Counted from the first letter of the stretch, positions 10,899 through 22,662 are shown. The stretch: DNA of 64,000 nt from Favolaschia claudopus (GCA_037176885.1 JAWWNJ010000033.1:1178001-1242000); one strand, 5' to 3'. Program-made: numbers and translations. The notes: generated by a model from the sequence alone, not told the origin.

Positions 10899-11320
10899 TT
10901 TATGAACGAAAATCGAAAACGAAAACGCGGCTAGCTGATATGTCCGAAAAAGGCATACTTGTGTGATCCGACGAGTTCCGGGTCACATGAGCGCTGCTGT
11001 CAATCAACTTCCTTGTCTCTTACCTCGTCGCGTCGCGCTGCACACAACCAGTCCTTGCAAGCATGCACGGAGGAGCTAGAAAGAAACCTGGAAGAAGACG
11101 ACCCCCAAGAAGCCTAGCTGGTTTTCACCTGGCTGCCTTCCGCCTCCCGGCAATCCGGCCCACCCCATCTACACGCTTTCGGCCTTACAACAACAGCGCA
11201 CCGTCGTTGCTTCGTGCTCCAAATGCCGGGGAGCAAGACCTTGGTGTGCTTAACTCTCTGGAAAGCAGTACTGCTGGTTTAGAACTCCGTTTGGGTGTCC
11301 AGTGGAGAATCGATTGAAGA
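10899..11320 (+). repeat. Dispersed repeat with GGARK ORF, copy 1
   Basis: Shares the block TGTCCGAAAAAGGCATACT...GTGATCC...GGGTCACATG and a following ORF (11063-11317) starting MHGGARKKPGRRRPPR with an inverted copy at 16880-17293. The ORF start is basic and Gly/Arg-rich and may be a DNA-binding tail; the rest has no recognised domain. Its 5' border (TATGAACGAAAATCGAAAACG) reappears at 51026-51060, so at least three loci share this leader. Confidence 0.55.
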
Positions 11321-12068
11321 CGGTGCGAGTCCGAATATTGGTGCGTGTTTTTCCCTACCTCCGGACGGTGTTCCCTCACCGGATCTTTAGATGCTCTGAA
11401 TACGTTTGCCGCACTTGTGCATGAGGCCAAACAGTTGTGCAGATTTTGAGATCAATAGAGCTCATATGTAGTTCAAAAAACTTTGGATTTATCTATGAAC
11501 GTAAATTTAGGTTGAACGGCGAGCTCGTAAGGCATGAATTGGACTGGCAAAAGCCGAACGTGTCGAATTGTGAATCAAATTCTGTCCAGATCAAGTTGAG
11601 CTTCGAGTGTCAAAAGATATACATAGCAACATGCGAAGATTCTACTCAGTCTCATTAGGGACAGCATGTGCAGCACACTGGAAGCATATGAGAGTCTAAG
11701 ACAGACGCGCAAGGGGCTCGTGCGCGAGAGATTCACAGAACAGTGCTGTTGGAGAAAACTAAAAACAGATCAAATTCTTGTGTATTTCTTGGCTATCCAC
11801 CTCGATTTAGCTACATAGGCAGACTCGTTTAGGCCTAATAATGCACTTGCTTGAACACCGCGCTTGCGTGGAGAGATACTTGCTATTTCTGGGGTTCAAA
11901 CCAGAGTTTAACTGAACTTTTAAATTTGCCTGTTGTTTTGAGTGTTCAGCCTAAGTACTCAAGAAAGTTTTGCTTAATTAATTTGTGCACTCTATAGCAC
12001 GAACAAGGCCTCCGACTGTGGTTGTGAGAGCATCTGAAGGCAATTCATTGTGAATTCATCGTCGAGAA
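11321..12068. other. No gene recognised
   Basis: Short frames only; no terminal repeats found. Confidence 0.35.
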
Positions 12069-12230
12069 TGGTTCATCGGCCTTTTCGGACTCATTGTGAG
12101 AACGGCCGAGGAAACTTCCGGAGAGATCTTGAATTTGATTGGCTGGAGTATGTCCCGGACTCCCAGGGAGGCAGCTGCTCCGAAAGAACATACGTCTTAC
12201 CATATCTTGAATACATTTGATTTGCCTTAC
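12069..12230. repeat. Left arm of a ~3.3-kb inverted repeat pair
   Basis: About 150 bp (GGCCTTTTCGGAC, AACGGCCGAGGAAACTTCC, GAGATCTTGAATTTGATTGG, ACATACGTCTTACCATATC) is repeated in reverse complement at 15293-15428 with small indels. The pair may be the ends of one large element or two opposed fragments. Confidence 0.65.
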
Positions 12231-13966
12231 AGCCGTTTTGGAAACAATATACGGGTCTTGATCGAGTGGTGCTCATTTAGTCTCACCAAGTCAGACTCTA
12301 CAAGATTTATGATAGTCAATAAATCTATTATATACTCGGTGTTACAAAAAGTGACCGACAATGTGCCATTTTAGGCCGAATCGTGTCAAGGGGGAATCGG
12401 GATTCGAAAATCGGATATAGGGTCGAATTTTTTTTTAAGGGCTTGGGCTGACCCCCCCTCCCCCCCCTCCCCTCCCATATACAGTAATGATTTCCCACCA
12501 TTGTCATTAAGCCGCAGTGCCGCCGCCGCGGCAGATCCTGCAGCCTGCGGGTGCGCGATTTTCTGCGTGTTGGAGGCAAAGGGCATATCTAATGCTGGAT
12601 ACATGTCTGTAGACTGCTCAAATTGCTTCTAGAGGCCTTGCATTTGCCTTGCATTGTCTTCCGGACACTCGTTGAAGGCATAAAAGCTGGTTTTGGTGTT
12701 AACATCAGTGCGTGTTGCATTTTTCATGACCCCAGTGGACGTGAGAATTTATGAAGATCATTCAAAATCGGTATTCGATGGACGTGGAGTCCATTCAAAC
12801 AGATTTTTCCACCAGCTGTTGTACCTTGAGCATTTTTTTGAGAGACCGTGTTGCGCGAGTCACGCCATGATGTGACTCGCGTATCGAGCGACCCACTGCC
12901 AATTTTACCGACAATTACTTACATGAGTGTTTCACCGCCACTTACACCAAAGTCACGCTCAGAGACTAGCTAAATACCCTTCCCGAGCCTTTCTGAGCTC
13001 CAGACAGCTTCTGAGTACTAGACACTGGAAATTTTTTAAGAGCCTGCCCAGACCCCCCCTCCCCCCCACCCGCGGTACGAAATTTTAATCCCGATTCCCC
13101 CTTGAATCGTGTAGTATTTTGTTGGTTCAAGCACATAGGAATGTTCATTGGGATGTTCTGTACCCATTTGTACAAGGGGTGGCGGAAACTGGATTGATGG
13201 ACCATGACTACCCACTGGTAGTAGTCGATCTAGTATCCGGGGTCCGCGAAAAGAGGTTTTGGTGGTCATTTTCACGAAGGTCTTGAATATCTCGTTAGTG
13301 CCAACTGGTTCTACTGGTATAAAGCACACCATGTGGTTTGAAGTGCTTTACTGCGCTATAATATGTATCTACATGATTTTAATAGGCACGGTATCCTCCC
13401 TTATTCACTCGAAGAAAGTTGCTGGAAAGTTGACAGCGTTTGATGGCAACGGCACTTTGACAGCACTATGACATAAGAACGTGCTCGCACTTTTGCCTCT
13501 CGCATTCTTTACTCGCATTGAGAGCACCAGAACATCCAGAGATGTTTGAGAAATGTGCCAAGACAAGTTAAACTATCATATTACCTTGAAAATGAGTGTG
13601 AGATCCTCAATCTCTGGCAACTGGCCTATGCTTGGTGCCATTCTGCTTTGATTTTACGACCTAAAGTGCATTTCGGTTCTCAAAAACCTTACTGTATAGT
13701 TTCCAGAGTGTTATGTATCTAGTTACCGGCGATATATTGCCACTAACGGTGACTAGCCGCTCAACTTGCCCACTTTCTGCTATCGTATTCGGAAGGATTG
13801 CCCGTTTAAGCAAGCATCAGCTGATTGCCGACTGGTGGTGGTGGGTCTGGTTTCCGGGTGGTTTCCGGGGTCTTGACAGAAAGATTTTGGGTAGTCCTGG
13901 TCAAGAACTTTTGTTACCGCCACCCCTTGGGGCTTTCCGCGCGCAGTCCGAAGTCTCACAGTAATA
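12231..13966. other. Repeat-rich stretch without gene
   Basis: Contains an inner inverted pair, AAGGGGGAATCGGGATT at 12389 and its complement at 13090, each next to a C-rich run (CCCCCCTCCCCCCC), suggesting another element of about 740 bp. No coding region recognised. Confidence 0.4.
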
Positions 13967-14159
13967 CTGTAGTATTTCGACCAAGTGTTCACTGGGTGAC
14001 CTGTCGTGTTCAGAGCACAGCAAATTACCCTATATGGTAGGCCGGCCAATGCCGGCCCGGAAATTTTTGATGTTTTTCATCCATTTTGGGCGAAAAAACT
14101 CAAGTGTCACCGTCACCGCACCGTCACCTGAACACTTGGTCGTAATAATTATACTACAG
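13967..14159. mobile_element. Tc1/mariner-type MITE, 193 bp (family member 1)
   Basis: Ends CTGTAGTATTTCGACCAAGTG and ...TACTACAG, flanked by TA (13965-13966, 14160-14161). Interior phrases (AGCAAATTACCC.ATATGGTAG, GCCGGCCC, long GTGTCACCGTCACC runs) match the reverse complement of the MITE at 24331-24574, so both belong to one family. Confidence 0.8.
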
Positions 14160-14347
14160 TATTGACAGCTGCGTGACCGACGGCCATTCCCGAAGTCCGA
14201 GGCCACGGACTCAGGACTCCCGGACAGTGCTTACAAAGCCATCCGGACATTTGTAAGCATCTGCATTTTGGAGCCCTACTCGTCATCACAGAAAGTAGGC
14301 TCATGTGCTAAGCCTTGGGGTTGCTCATTCAGCGCGGCTTCGTGTCG

Positions 14348-14425
14348 GTAGTCTCGTGACCAGCCTCTCACGACATCCCAAACTGGGAACCCTGTCGTGA
14401 GAGTCTGGAAAGGTCCACATACTGT
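14348..14425. repeat. MULE-type end fragment
   Basis: TAGTCTCGTGACCAGCCTCT followed by a small foldback (CTCACGACATCCC...GTCGTGAGAG) resembles the left end of the element at 7087. No matching right end or TSD. Confidence 0.55.
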
Positions 14426-15292
14426 GGGAAAGCTCCATCAAAATTTGATAGAGCAAGGGTACGGTTACTTGGCCGATGTGAACAGCGAAAAACCAGAATT
14501 GTGTGTACTAAACTCGCGAATTTGAGGCAGGTAATCAAGTCTTTCTCTGCTATTCTGCCTCTGCAACCCCGGACTCCTTCTTCCGGACCCCACAGTGAAA
14601 GTGAAATCTCCTAACCAAGAAATCGGCAATGACCAGGCGACATTGATGCTGCTGCACAGCCACCGGTCTGAGTGATCCGCAATCAAAAGCGCGAAATTGC
14701 CGTGCAAAACACGGAAAACCCGTTTTTTCGAAGTTTTGCTCCAGTACGTTTGTAGATTACCTTCTTGCAATGCTATTTACACAATCCCAGGATGTCTCAA
14801 TGAAAACTGACGTGACAGTATCAATTACCAAATTGGGACTGCGACTTGTCACGAAGTTCGGTCCGGAACCATATACACTCACTATGTTTACACAAAAAAC
14901 TACACCTTCCATAAATGGAAGATCAAAGTTGTCGACTTTGCGTGTCCGGCACTGTACAGTTGCGGCGAAATTAAATGCATTACCATATAAGGAAATTTCA
15001 TGAAATGGCCGGCCCTGCCGTCTTGGACCTTGCTTTAGGTGGTAAACTTTGGGTTAAACACTACTTTCAGTTGAGTATATATTTATCCGGGCTTATGAAT
15101 TATGTCTGTGGAGAGCCCGGGGAATTCAAGTTTTCAAGTTGCGAAAAGAGAAGAGAAAGAGAGAGAAAAGGGAGAGACTCACTATGTATCTAGAGCCCTG
15201 TTCCCAAAAAATCAGCGCTCCAAAGTTCCTGTAGCACTCACCAGAGCAACCGCAATCTTGATTTCTTATGCCCTGATTAGGCAGATCAGAGG
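14426..15292. other. No gene recognised
   Basis: A 101-codon minus frame (14465-14770) and short plus frames show no domain I recognise. Purine-rich run GAAAAGAGAAGAGAAAGAGAG near 15140. Confidence 0.35.
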
Positions 15293-15428
15293 AATTCAAG
15301 ATATGGTAAGACGTATGTCCTTTCAGAGCAGCTGCCTCCTTGGGACATACCTCAGCCAATCAAATTCAAGATCTCGTCGGAAGTTTCCTCGGCCGTTCCC
15401 ACACTAGGTCCGAAAAGGCCGGTGAATC
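15293..15428. repeat. Right arm of the ~3.3-kb inverted repeat pair
   Basis: Reverse complement of 12069-12230; see the left arm. Confidence 0.65.
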
Positions 15429-16177
15429 ACTTTTCAGTGTTGATTTTGCTTGACGACTCGTACTTCAAGGCTGCACTCGGACTCATGTTGCGGACAATGC
15501 CATGATCATTCCAACACATTTATTCTGAATACGGCGCCCGGAAACGGCTCGAAATAAATTTATGGAGCAGCAAGATGATTCAAAGACTCCGAATGCGGAC
15601 TCAGCAGTTTTGCGCTGCGAGTACAGCTTGAACCAAAACTAACAAAGCAATGGAGTTCAATAGTGCCAATTGTACAGTGTATACTATCTATTCTACTTTG
15701 AGCTTATAAGTATCAGCATCTTTGCTCAATCATTCCAGGCTCACGGACGCGAAATGGGGCACATTACAATGATGCGGAGAGGTTTTCTATAGTCCATGAG
15801 GTGGGGTAAATCAGACCCGGAGGACCTTAGATACAAAGTCCAGTGAAGATATTGTAGCTGAGAACAGAACGGTCTTCAGGTTTGAAGTTCAATTTCCAGT
15901 ATCCTCTAATTGTTCAGCTGCTGAATTCGTCGAATGTCCTGTTTATTACGCCCCAGGTCCAGTCAGAGAAATTGGTTGCCAAAAAAATCAAGCCTGGCAG
16001 GACACTCGGGATTCAGAGTATGTTGAACTACTTGTATTGAGTGATTTGTGTGCTCAACTGCATGCCGCACACAGAATTCAGACAATTTTCATCTCAGGTG
16101 AATTTTTGACCCACGAAACGATGTAGTGGGCTACTGCTACATAGCACACCTGGACAATCAATTAACGGAAGCAATTA
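15429..16177. other. No gene recognised
   Basis: Short frames only. Confidence 0.35.
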
Positions 16178-16875
16178 CACTAACTCGGCAAAAAAAATGT
16201 CCGATTGATTTCTGGCCTGTATTTCGATGATTACTGCCCACTTCGACTTCAAACAACTTGTAGTTGTGTTCATAGGATCCAGATGCCTTATTCTTTGGGT
16301 TTGGTTTTGGGCAAATTTTTGATACGCCATCACGCCGAGCGCAAACATGGGAATTTTGATATCGGCCGACTTTACAAGTCAGTCAAATTCTTTTGGTGCG
16401 GGGAGCTGATCTGCTCATGTTGTAGCCTGAGGTCCAGCGAGCTATGCGCCAATTTAAACTGTGGAAAAATATACAGGCAAACAGGCGCTATAGCCCTCGC
16501 AAAGTGACCATTTTCGACCGAGTTGACCGGAATTTGCCGAAATATGCCCAAAATGGCAGTTTTGTCGAGCCTATAGCGCTTCAACGGCTGAATATTTTCA
16601 TAAGGTTTGACTTGTGAAAGTACTTGTATTTGGGTCTTCTTTCATCCTGCGCACTCAGATATTGTCAGAGAAAATCCCTACTCAAATTGAAAATCTGGCT
16701 ATTTGGGAATTCTGCTCATTTGATGGCGGATCAAGGGATTGCACGGCGGCGAGGTAGCATACCAATCGGTCTCAATATCTTGTGCACGCTCAGAAGTTTT
16801 TTGCTCTCGAATACAGGTATTAACACCGCAATACGGACAAAAAACCCATCGGACATTTTTTTTGCTGAGTTAGTG
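16178..16875. mobile_element. TA-target element, copy 2 (CACTAAC ends), 698 bp
   Basis: Clean ends CACTAACTCGGCAAAAAAAA and TTTTTTTTGCTGAGTTAGTG, flanked by TA (16176-16177, 16876-16877). It is nearly identical to the two outer parts of copy 1 (3415-5086) but lacks about 950 bp in the middle, including the nested element 4071-4874. This is the usual form of an internal-deletion derivative. Confidence 0.8.
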
Positions 16876-16879
16876 TATA

Positions 16880-17293
16880 TCTTGCTAGAGTGTAGACGCG
16901 CCCTGAGTTTAAAGGTGAGATTTGCTGCTAATCTACCGGATGAAGACTCACAGTGGATGAGTTGGCAGTCTTGCTGTCCCCAGAGTTCAAGACTATGGTG
17001 GGTCCATCCCAGGCACAAAGTGACGCTGGTGCATTGGTGTAAGGTCGAAAGTAGGCAGTTGGGGTGCGGCGGATTGCGGCTTGTGGGAAGGGAATCAGCT
17101 GAAAGTGGGCCGGGTTTCTGGGAGGCCGTCTTCTTCCGGCATTCTTCCTAGCCCCTCCATTCATGCTTGGGAGCAACGAAGTGCGTAGAGCGCGACGCGA
17201 CGAGGTATGAGACAGGAATTCGATTAACATGTGACCCGGTATTGATCGGATCACACGAGTATGCCTCTTTCGGACATAATCCTCCACAGACAT
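16880..17293 (-). repeat. Dispersed repeat with GGARK ORF, copy 2 (inverted)
   Basis: Inverted copy of 10899-11320: on the minus strand TGTCCGAAAGAGGCATACT, then an ORF beginning MNGGARKNAGRRRPPRNP. Divergence is moderate (about one change in five residues over the first 30). It abuts the right end of the TA-target element copy 2. Confidence 0.55.
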
Positions 17294-17299
17294 GATTAA

Positions 17300-17915
17300 T
17301 GAGCCTTTATCCGGCCAACGGTATTGATTTCAAAGCGCTATGTAGCATCGTTGTTCAATACCAATTTAATGCATTTGCGTAAGAAGTCGACGAAAAGTGG
17401 CTCTGTTAGTGCCGAAACGAGTTTTCCCCTCAATCTTCAAGTGATATGTTTTGCCTTATTTGGTTTTGGCTGACAGCTAATTTCGACGAACAGAGTCAAC
17501 CAAATGTTTTGACTTATTTGGTTTTGGCTGATGCGGCTCGAATTTCCACGGAGGAGGACCTAGCTACAGCAAGGTCAAACAAATCGACCTTGGGAGGGCT
17601 AGCCATGGATGTTTCGGGTAAATTGGCTGCGGATATTCCACTACTGGGTGTCAGCATGGCTGAAGATGCTCGAAATTACAAGGGAAGGGTCAATTCAGTT
17701 TGCAATTGGCTGACTTCCATGATACGCATTGGACTGTTCTGACCAGAATGTCCTGCTTGAAATGCTCATATACTCACTCAGGCATATTCTGAATGTCATA
17801 CAATACTCGGGGCTCTTGCTTTCGCGCCTTGGAGGCGACACCGCCCAAGACTGAGCGAGATTTCCATATATGGTAATGCATTTAACTGTATGTAAGTAAA
17901 TTACGTTTCCGTGCT
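17300..17915. other. Unassigned stretch upstream of the methyltransferase
   Basis: A 98-codon plus frame (17446-17742) includes a duplicated phrase (TTATTTGGTTTTGGCTGA, twice, 66 bp apart). It may hold an upstream exon of the methyltransferase (an RFTS domain is usually found there) but no RFTS motif could be identified. Confidence 0.3.
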
Positions 17916-18004
17916 ATGTTCCCACGCTCTCCATTTATTCAAATTTTCCATCATCTGGACTCGGACTTTCACTCGAACCTCCACCCTCAGAACTTGTTCC
18001 CCAC

Positions 18005-21000
18005 ATGCGAGGACCGCGGTCAATGTATAAAAAGGCTCGCGATCCAATATGGACTACAAAAGCCACGAGATATGCAGCCAAGCGTCTTAGAATTCCATCC
18101 GCAGCGTTGGACCTCGTGCTTCCAAGTCCCGTCAAAAGCCGTAGACGGAAGTCGCAGCCCACACGTCACCTTGAAGATCCTTTAGTGGTCATTCTTGAAG
18201 GGTGCCTCGGTCACTCCGCATACTTCTCGACGGCATTGATAGACAACTGCAAATACACTGTGATTTTTTCTGAACCCTCGCATCAGCATTTCTCAATCCT
18301 TGACAGAAAGGGGATCTTGTCGCCGTCGCCGCAGGCGACGATGCCAATAAAAAGAGAATGCATGAGGAGGCGAGTTTCTCCCGATTTTGCGGCAAAGCAT
18401 TGGCCGCTTCTGCATGGCTTGCCGTTCAACTCTAAATGATCACGTCTTTTGACTGATTAATGCTCATGTAATGAAATCAGGTTCTGTCAAGTTATGTATT
18501 TCTTTGTGGATGCGGTACATGGTGTCAAAATGTCTCACGTTCAATGGTTTATACACGGTATGATGTCGCTGAATTTGAGCTCAACGTGGGTAACTCAGTG
18601 CGTAGGCTCCCGAGTTTTGGGCGAGCTTGGACACCCCAACGAGCTTTTTCTCATCGATGAATGCGACGATATACCCGTCAACTCCATTATACAAAAGTGC
18701 TCACTTTACAAATTAGCCCTTGGTGAAGATTCAGCCCTGAAATACGAAGAGGGTGAATTTTTTGGCCGGTCAGTATCGAGTTTCGGGCAAAAAAAGCGCT
18801 CATGCCGGTAACCAGACTAAGATACGGCGAAGGATTTGAGTTTACTGATTTTCATGACTTGGAAACCTGCTCACGTTTATTGGAACATTGTCCCACCCAC
18901 AAACCTTGCATTAGCTGTGGGTTACGCGCCGAGCAGCAGGCGCTGGCATCAGTTCAGCAAGTCCACGGAGGCCTGTTCCGGAGTGGGGAAGAGTTTCATA
19001 TAGGGGACTTCGCATATATCTTACCGGCTCTCGAAGCGAATGAGCAACATTGTCTACTTCTTGCCCAAATTTTGCAAGTAGACTGGGAATGCCACTGCCT
19101 GCATGTAAGATACTGGGAGAGGCAAGGTATCGCCGATACAGTGAGTCTGCCTGCAAGTTTTCACTTCTGACTCGCTCACGCATTTAAGCACCATATATGT
19201 CAGTCAACAAGGACTGATACTGTCGACATTGCCCGGTTGGACGGAAAGTTTTTTGTTCGAGCCGTTCCAGCTGGCAATGGGATGGAGTCCTGGGTAACCG
19301 CTCATCCAGACAACTTTTTCGCAATACCTCAGAGAACAACACGATCAAGTCAAAGGACGGAGACACCAGCTAACGCCTGCGGTACCTGCTACTTCCGGCA
19401 TTGTGCGGATTTAAAACAGTTGGAAGAATACAGCCAACTTCATGGCCCTGTCTCTGTTCTGGACGTTTGCTGCGGTATGATGCTTTGATGGTTGTTGAAT
19501 ACATGCTGGTGATCTCAACTTTATGTCAACTGCATGTAGGTGCAGGGGGATTATCTCACGGCTTGACACAATCTGGTTTCTTTGAAGTCGAGCTTGCCGT
19601 CGATCAAGATATATTGGCTGCAAATACGTTTCGGTCAACTCCTACTGTACTTTCATCCCCGCATTGCGACCAACTATTTTTTGTAGGGAAAGTAATCCTC
19701 GGTCAACCGTCGTCTGTACCGACCTCAACTCCTTTCTCAAATTTTCTTCCGACAGAAAACGAGGTAAGATAACTGATCCTCTGGTCTCAAGTGACGGCGC
19801 TGTGATACCCAATCACACCGTGCCCCGGCTTTTGAATCTGGGAGTCCTGTGTGGAGGTAAGTTGGCAACCCCTCACATATTCAGACCCCAAAATCTGGCT
19901 AGGGACACCTTGCGGAAGCTTCAGCGCCGCCAACCGCCATAAAGTATGTATGTGACTATGTTGTAAATTTCCGGTCATCTGACGAGCTATGTATATAGAA
20001 ACCGGATGATCCTCGGTATTCAGTCTTGAACTTCTAAGTTATCTTTACTGAAGAGTCGGTCTATATGCAGATCATCAATACCACTCGTCATGGCCGGCTT
20101 GGCGTCGATTTATCGGCCAAAATTTGTGGTCTTCGAAAACGTTCCCGAATTCATCCACCATTCCATCGATGATCCCTTAGGCGACGGATTGATACAGCAG
20201 GCCATGCTTAAAGCCATGTGCCGTAGTCTCATAGAAGCTGGCTTTCAAGTACGAATCGGCATTCTGAATGCCGCCCAGCATGGTTGTGCACAAAACAGAT
20301 CCCGTTTTATTATCTTGGGGGCGAGGCGTGGGCTGAAGCTGCCCAATCTCCCAGCACTCAGCCATTCGTCTAACAGCCCACACAATTATTCCCTTTTTTT
20401 GAAAGGCGAATTTGTTCCCCGAGCGACACGACACTCAGGTACAGCTGCGGCACCACATCCACTCATCAGTCTTGACGACGCTATCAATGACTTGGTGAGC
20501 CTTGATACAATCCCCATTGACCGTAGCTCAATTAGTTGCCGTGAAAGCCAAGGTTTGAATGGTGAGTCAACTCATCCGCACAGCAAGCAATGTATAGTAC
20601 CCAAGAGCATCCAGGGCGATGTCCAAAAGGCCAAGACAGAGAAGTGGTGAAAAGGGGCAATGTCCTCAGTTTGACCCAACCTTGGCACCTGTGGGATACC
20701 GTACGGGTGTGCCATATGCAAAGCCAGCAAGCAATCGATATCAAAATTCTTTGCGTTCCAACGACTCAACGACTGTGACACAGCATGTCACAAATAGTGT
20801 CCCTTTGTCCCTTGTCTGCAAGGTTTACCAGGGTGCGGCTTCTGGAGATACCTACAAGGTTCTTGTTGAGGATGCTCCATGCAACACACTTTTAACTACG
20901 GCGGATCCTCGATCAGGGAATCGTCGAAGCCTCCATCCCACAGTGGGCGAATTCTACCTACTTATCATAACTCGCTTACCGAGAAGCCTCAGCAAAAGCG

Positions 21001-21232
21001 CTCGATTTCAGCGCGCGAAGCGGCAAGGGTACAAGGATTCCCCGATGATTACAATTTTGTGTCAGACCGGGTAAAGGATGTCAGTACCTACAAATCTGTT
21101 TCCGTTTATATTGCCCTTGACTTCAGGTTCCAGATCTACAAATTGATTGGCAATGCGGTACCGGTCCCATTAGCGGCTGCAATTTCTCGGACACTTTCCA
21201 CGGCGCTTATTACATCACCGAATGTACGCTAG
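18005..21232 (+). CDS. DNA (cytosine-5) methyltransferase with two BAH domains
   Basis: Dnmt1-type enzyme: transfers methyl from S-adenosylmethionine to cytosine in DNA, in the nucleus. I joined exons about 18005-18259, 18307-18415, 18481-18557, 18606-18768, 18816-19140, 19189-19474, 19540-19633, 19687-19856, 19903-19943, 19999-20015, 20071-20561, 20608-20942, 20993-21079, 21134-21232; introns are 46-65 bp. BAH1 follows KGDLVAVAAGDD and reads FCQVMYFFVDAVHG, WFIHGSRVLGELGHPNELF. A CISC pair precedes BAH2 (GEEFHIGDFAYI, RLDGKFFVRAVPA). Catalytic motifs: I VLDVCCGAGGLSHGL; IV GGTPCGSFSAANRHK; VI FVVFENVPEF; VIII QNRSRFIILGAR; IX REAARVQGFPDDY; X IGNAVPVPLA. Two oddities: motif IV has PCG where PCQ is expected, and the 18415/18481 splice lacks a normal GT donor. 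The start and any RFTS domain are unresolved. Apart from these it appears intact. Confidence 0.85.
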
Positions 21233-21258
21233 GTGTCCGCGAAATTACAGGGTTGGGT

Positions 21259-21749
21259 CAAGGGGGCACCGGCAATCTAACCGGCGACTAAGGGCTAGTT
21301 AGTTAGTCCGGCCGTCAGGCCGGAAAAAAAAATTTTGACCCCCAAGTTTGTGGGCGGGAATGAGCTTCTGGTAGTCTATTTGAGTGAGAATGACTGTGTT
21401 TGAGCTCTACATGTAGCTTTTCAGAGGATATAGTGCTACTCCTCTGTAGTCAGTCTCAATGTGGCTTTGTTTGGTGGAGCTGTCAACCTGATGTTGCCAT
21501 GTTTTGCCTTCAAAAGAAGGATGTAAGCATCCAGTCGGGTCTGGATACTCTTCTCCAGACAATAGAACAGTAACTGGCCCTTCAATAAATTTATTTGTGG
21601 GATGAACTTCAGGTCAACGCAGTCCGGTGACTTAACCGTGAGAACATATTGCCGTATATAGTGCTTACGTTAGTTAGTTAGTCCAGCCCAGAGGTCGGAA
21701 AAGAAAAAAACGGCCCTATATATTTTTTTAGAATGCCGGTGCCCCCTTG
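21259..21749. mobile_element. hAT-type MITE, 491 bp
   Basis: Perfect 16-bp inverted ends CAAGGGGGCACCGGCA, with the 8-bp TSD GGTTGGGT on both sides (21251-21258, 21750-21757). It lies 27 bp past the methyltransferase stop codon, so it is in its 3' region. Interior repeats of GTTAGTTAGTCC near both ends. No gene inside. Confidence 0.9.
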
Positions 21750-22147
21750 GGTTGGGTAACTTGGGTAAGATGGAGAGCGTGGGAACCCCGCATCCTTATG
21801 TCAGCAGTCACTGTGACATCTGTCACGCATTTATGCCATCAGCCACAGGCCACTTAGTTTCATAGAAGTGGAAGCTACAGAGCAGTAGATGACATTTTAT
21901 ATTGAGCAAAAAAAAAAAACCCCAGAAGAAAAGATATAAAAGGGTGTGGGAGTGTTGTAATCATGTTTTCCCGCGTTTTCGAAAATATCGGTGGAATATG
22001 GCAACACGGAGTGGACAGCTTGGTTTATGCGAGACGGCACTGCGGCATCTGTGATCTGCGTGATGGATTGACATTTTGACTCCCTCTGAAATCTAGCCTC
22101 GAGGACGAACCAGGGGATCAACGCTTGTCGGAGCCATCCGGCTCGTT

Positions 22148-22287
22148 CGGCATCTGTCAGCGTAATTTGCTGTTCGGTATCGCCCGTATGGAGTGGTCAA
22201 GAAGAGAAGTCGAAAGAAACTGCGTTTGTGTAGAGAACGTCGTGGTCTCCGTTACGGGCGATACCGAACAGCAAATTACGCTGACAC
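22148..22287. repeat. 32-bp perfect inverted repeat
   Basis: TGTCAGCGTAATTTGCTGTT...ATCGCCCGTA at 22154-22187 is repeated as exact complement at 22253-22286; a partial third copy of the trailing CGCTGACACAAACGCATC lies at 22352-22371. Adjacent to the copia LTR. Confidence 0.7.
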
Positions 22288-22430
22288 AAACGCATCGTTT
22301 TCTTCGACTCCTCATCTTTCCTCCTCGATACGGGCGACCCTCGACAGCGAACAACGCTGACACAAACGCATCTGTTAGCGGAGTTGCCTCAGTTACGGAG
22401 CAGAAAAGAAAGTAACTCTATTAATGTACC

Positions 22431-22662
22431 TGTTAGCGGAGTTCTACAGGACAGTCAATAAGGTAAGTATAGCAACGGAAAGTAGGTACGCACGTCTCAG
22501 TTACGGAGCAGAAAAGAAAGTAACTGAGGCTGTGCAGATACATAGCGTAAGCGTCCAAATACGGATGTGCTCTACTTGTAACGAACATGTCGGTCAGTCG
22601 GGAGGAAAGAAAATGAAGGTATGTATAAGTATTAAATAGGAGGATACCGTAGAATGCTAACA
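22431..22662 (-). mobile_element. Ty1/copia 3' LTR, 232 bp
   Basis: On the minus strand begins TGTTAGCATTC and ends CTCCGCTAACA, i.e. the TG...CA form with short inverted ends. It follows the purine-rich tract CTGAGGGGGAG (22663-22673), the expected polypurine tract just downstream of the RNase H region. A truncated second copy of its terminal 45 bp (TGTTAGCGGAGTT, CAGTTACGGAGCAG) lies at 22374-22415. Confidence 0.75.

Noticed and set aside
16178..16875. Classification as a CACTA element because it starts CACTA
   Set aside because: Both copies are flanked by a TA duplication, and no 3-bp TSD fits; Tc1/mariner-like is more likely.
19860..19905. Reading DPKIWLG as part of methyltransferase motif IV
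   Set aside because: Using the later AG acceptor (CTGGCTAG) gives GGTPC, closer to the family's GGPPC; the former is intron sequence.
19999..20100. Apparent stop codon (TAA) in the methyltransferase after SVLNF
   Set aside because: A GT-AG intron at 20016-20070 removes it and yields the family's normal sequence leading to MAGLASIYRPKF.
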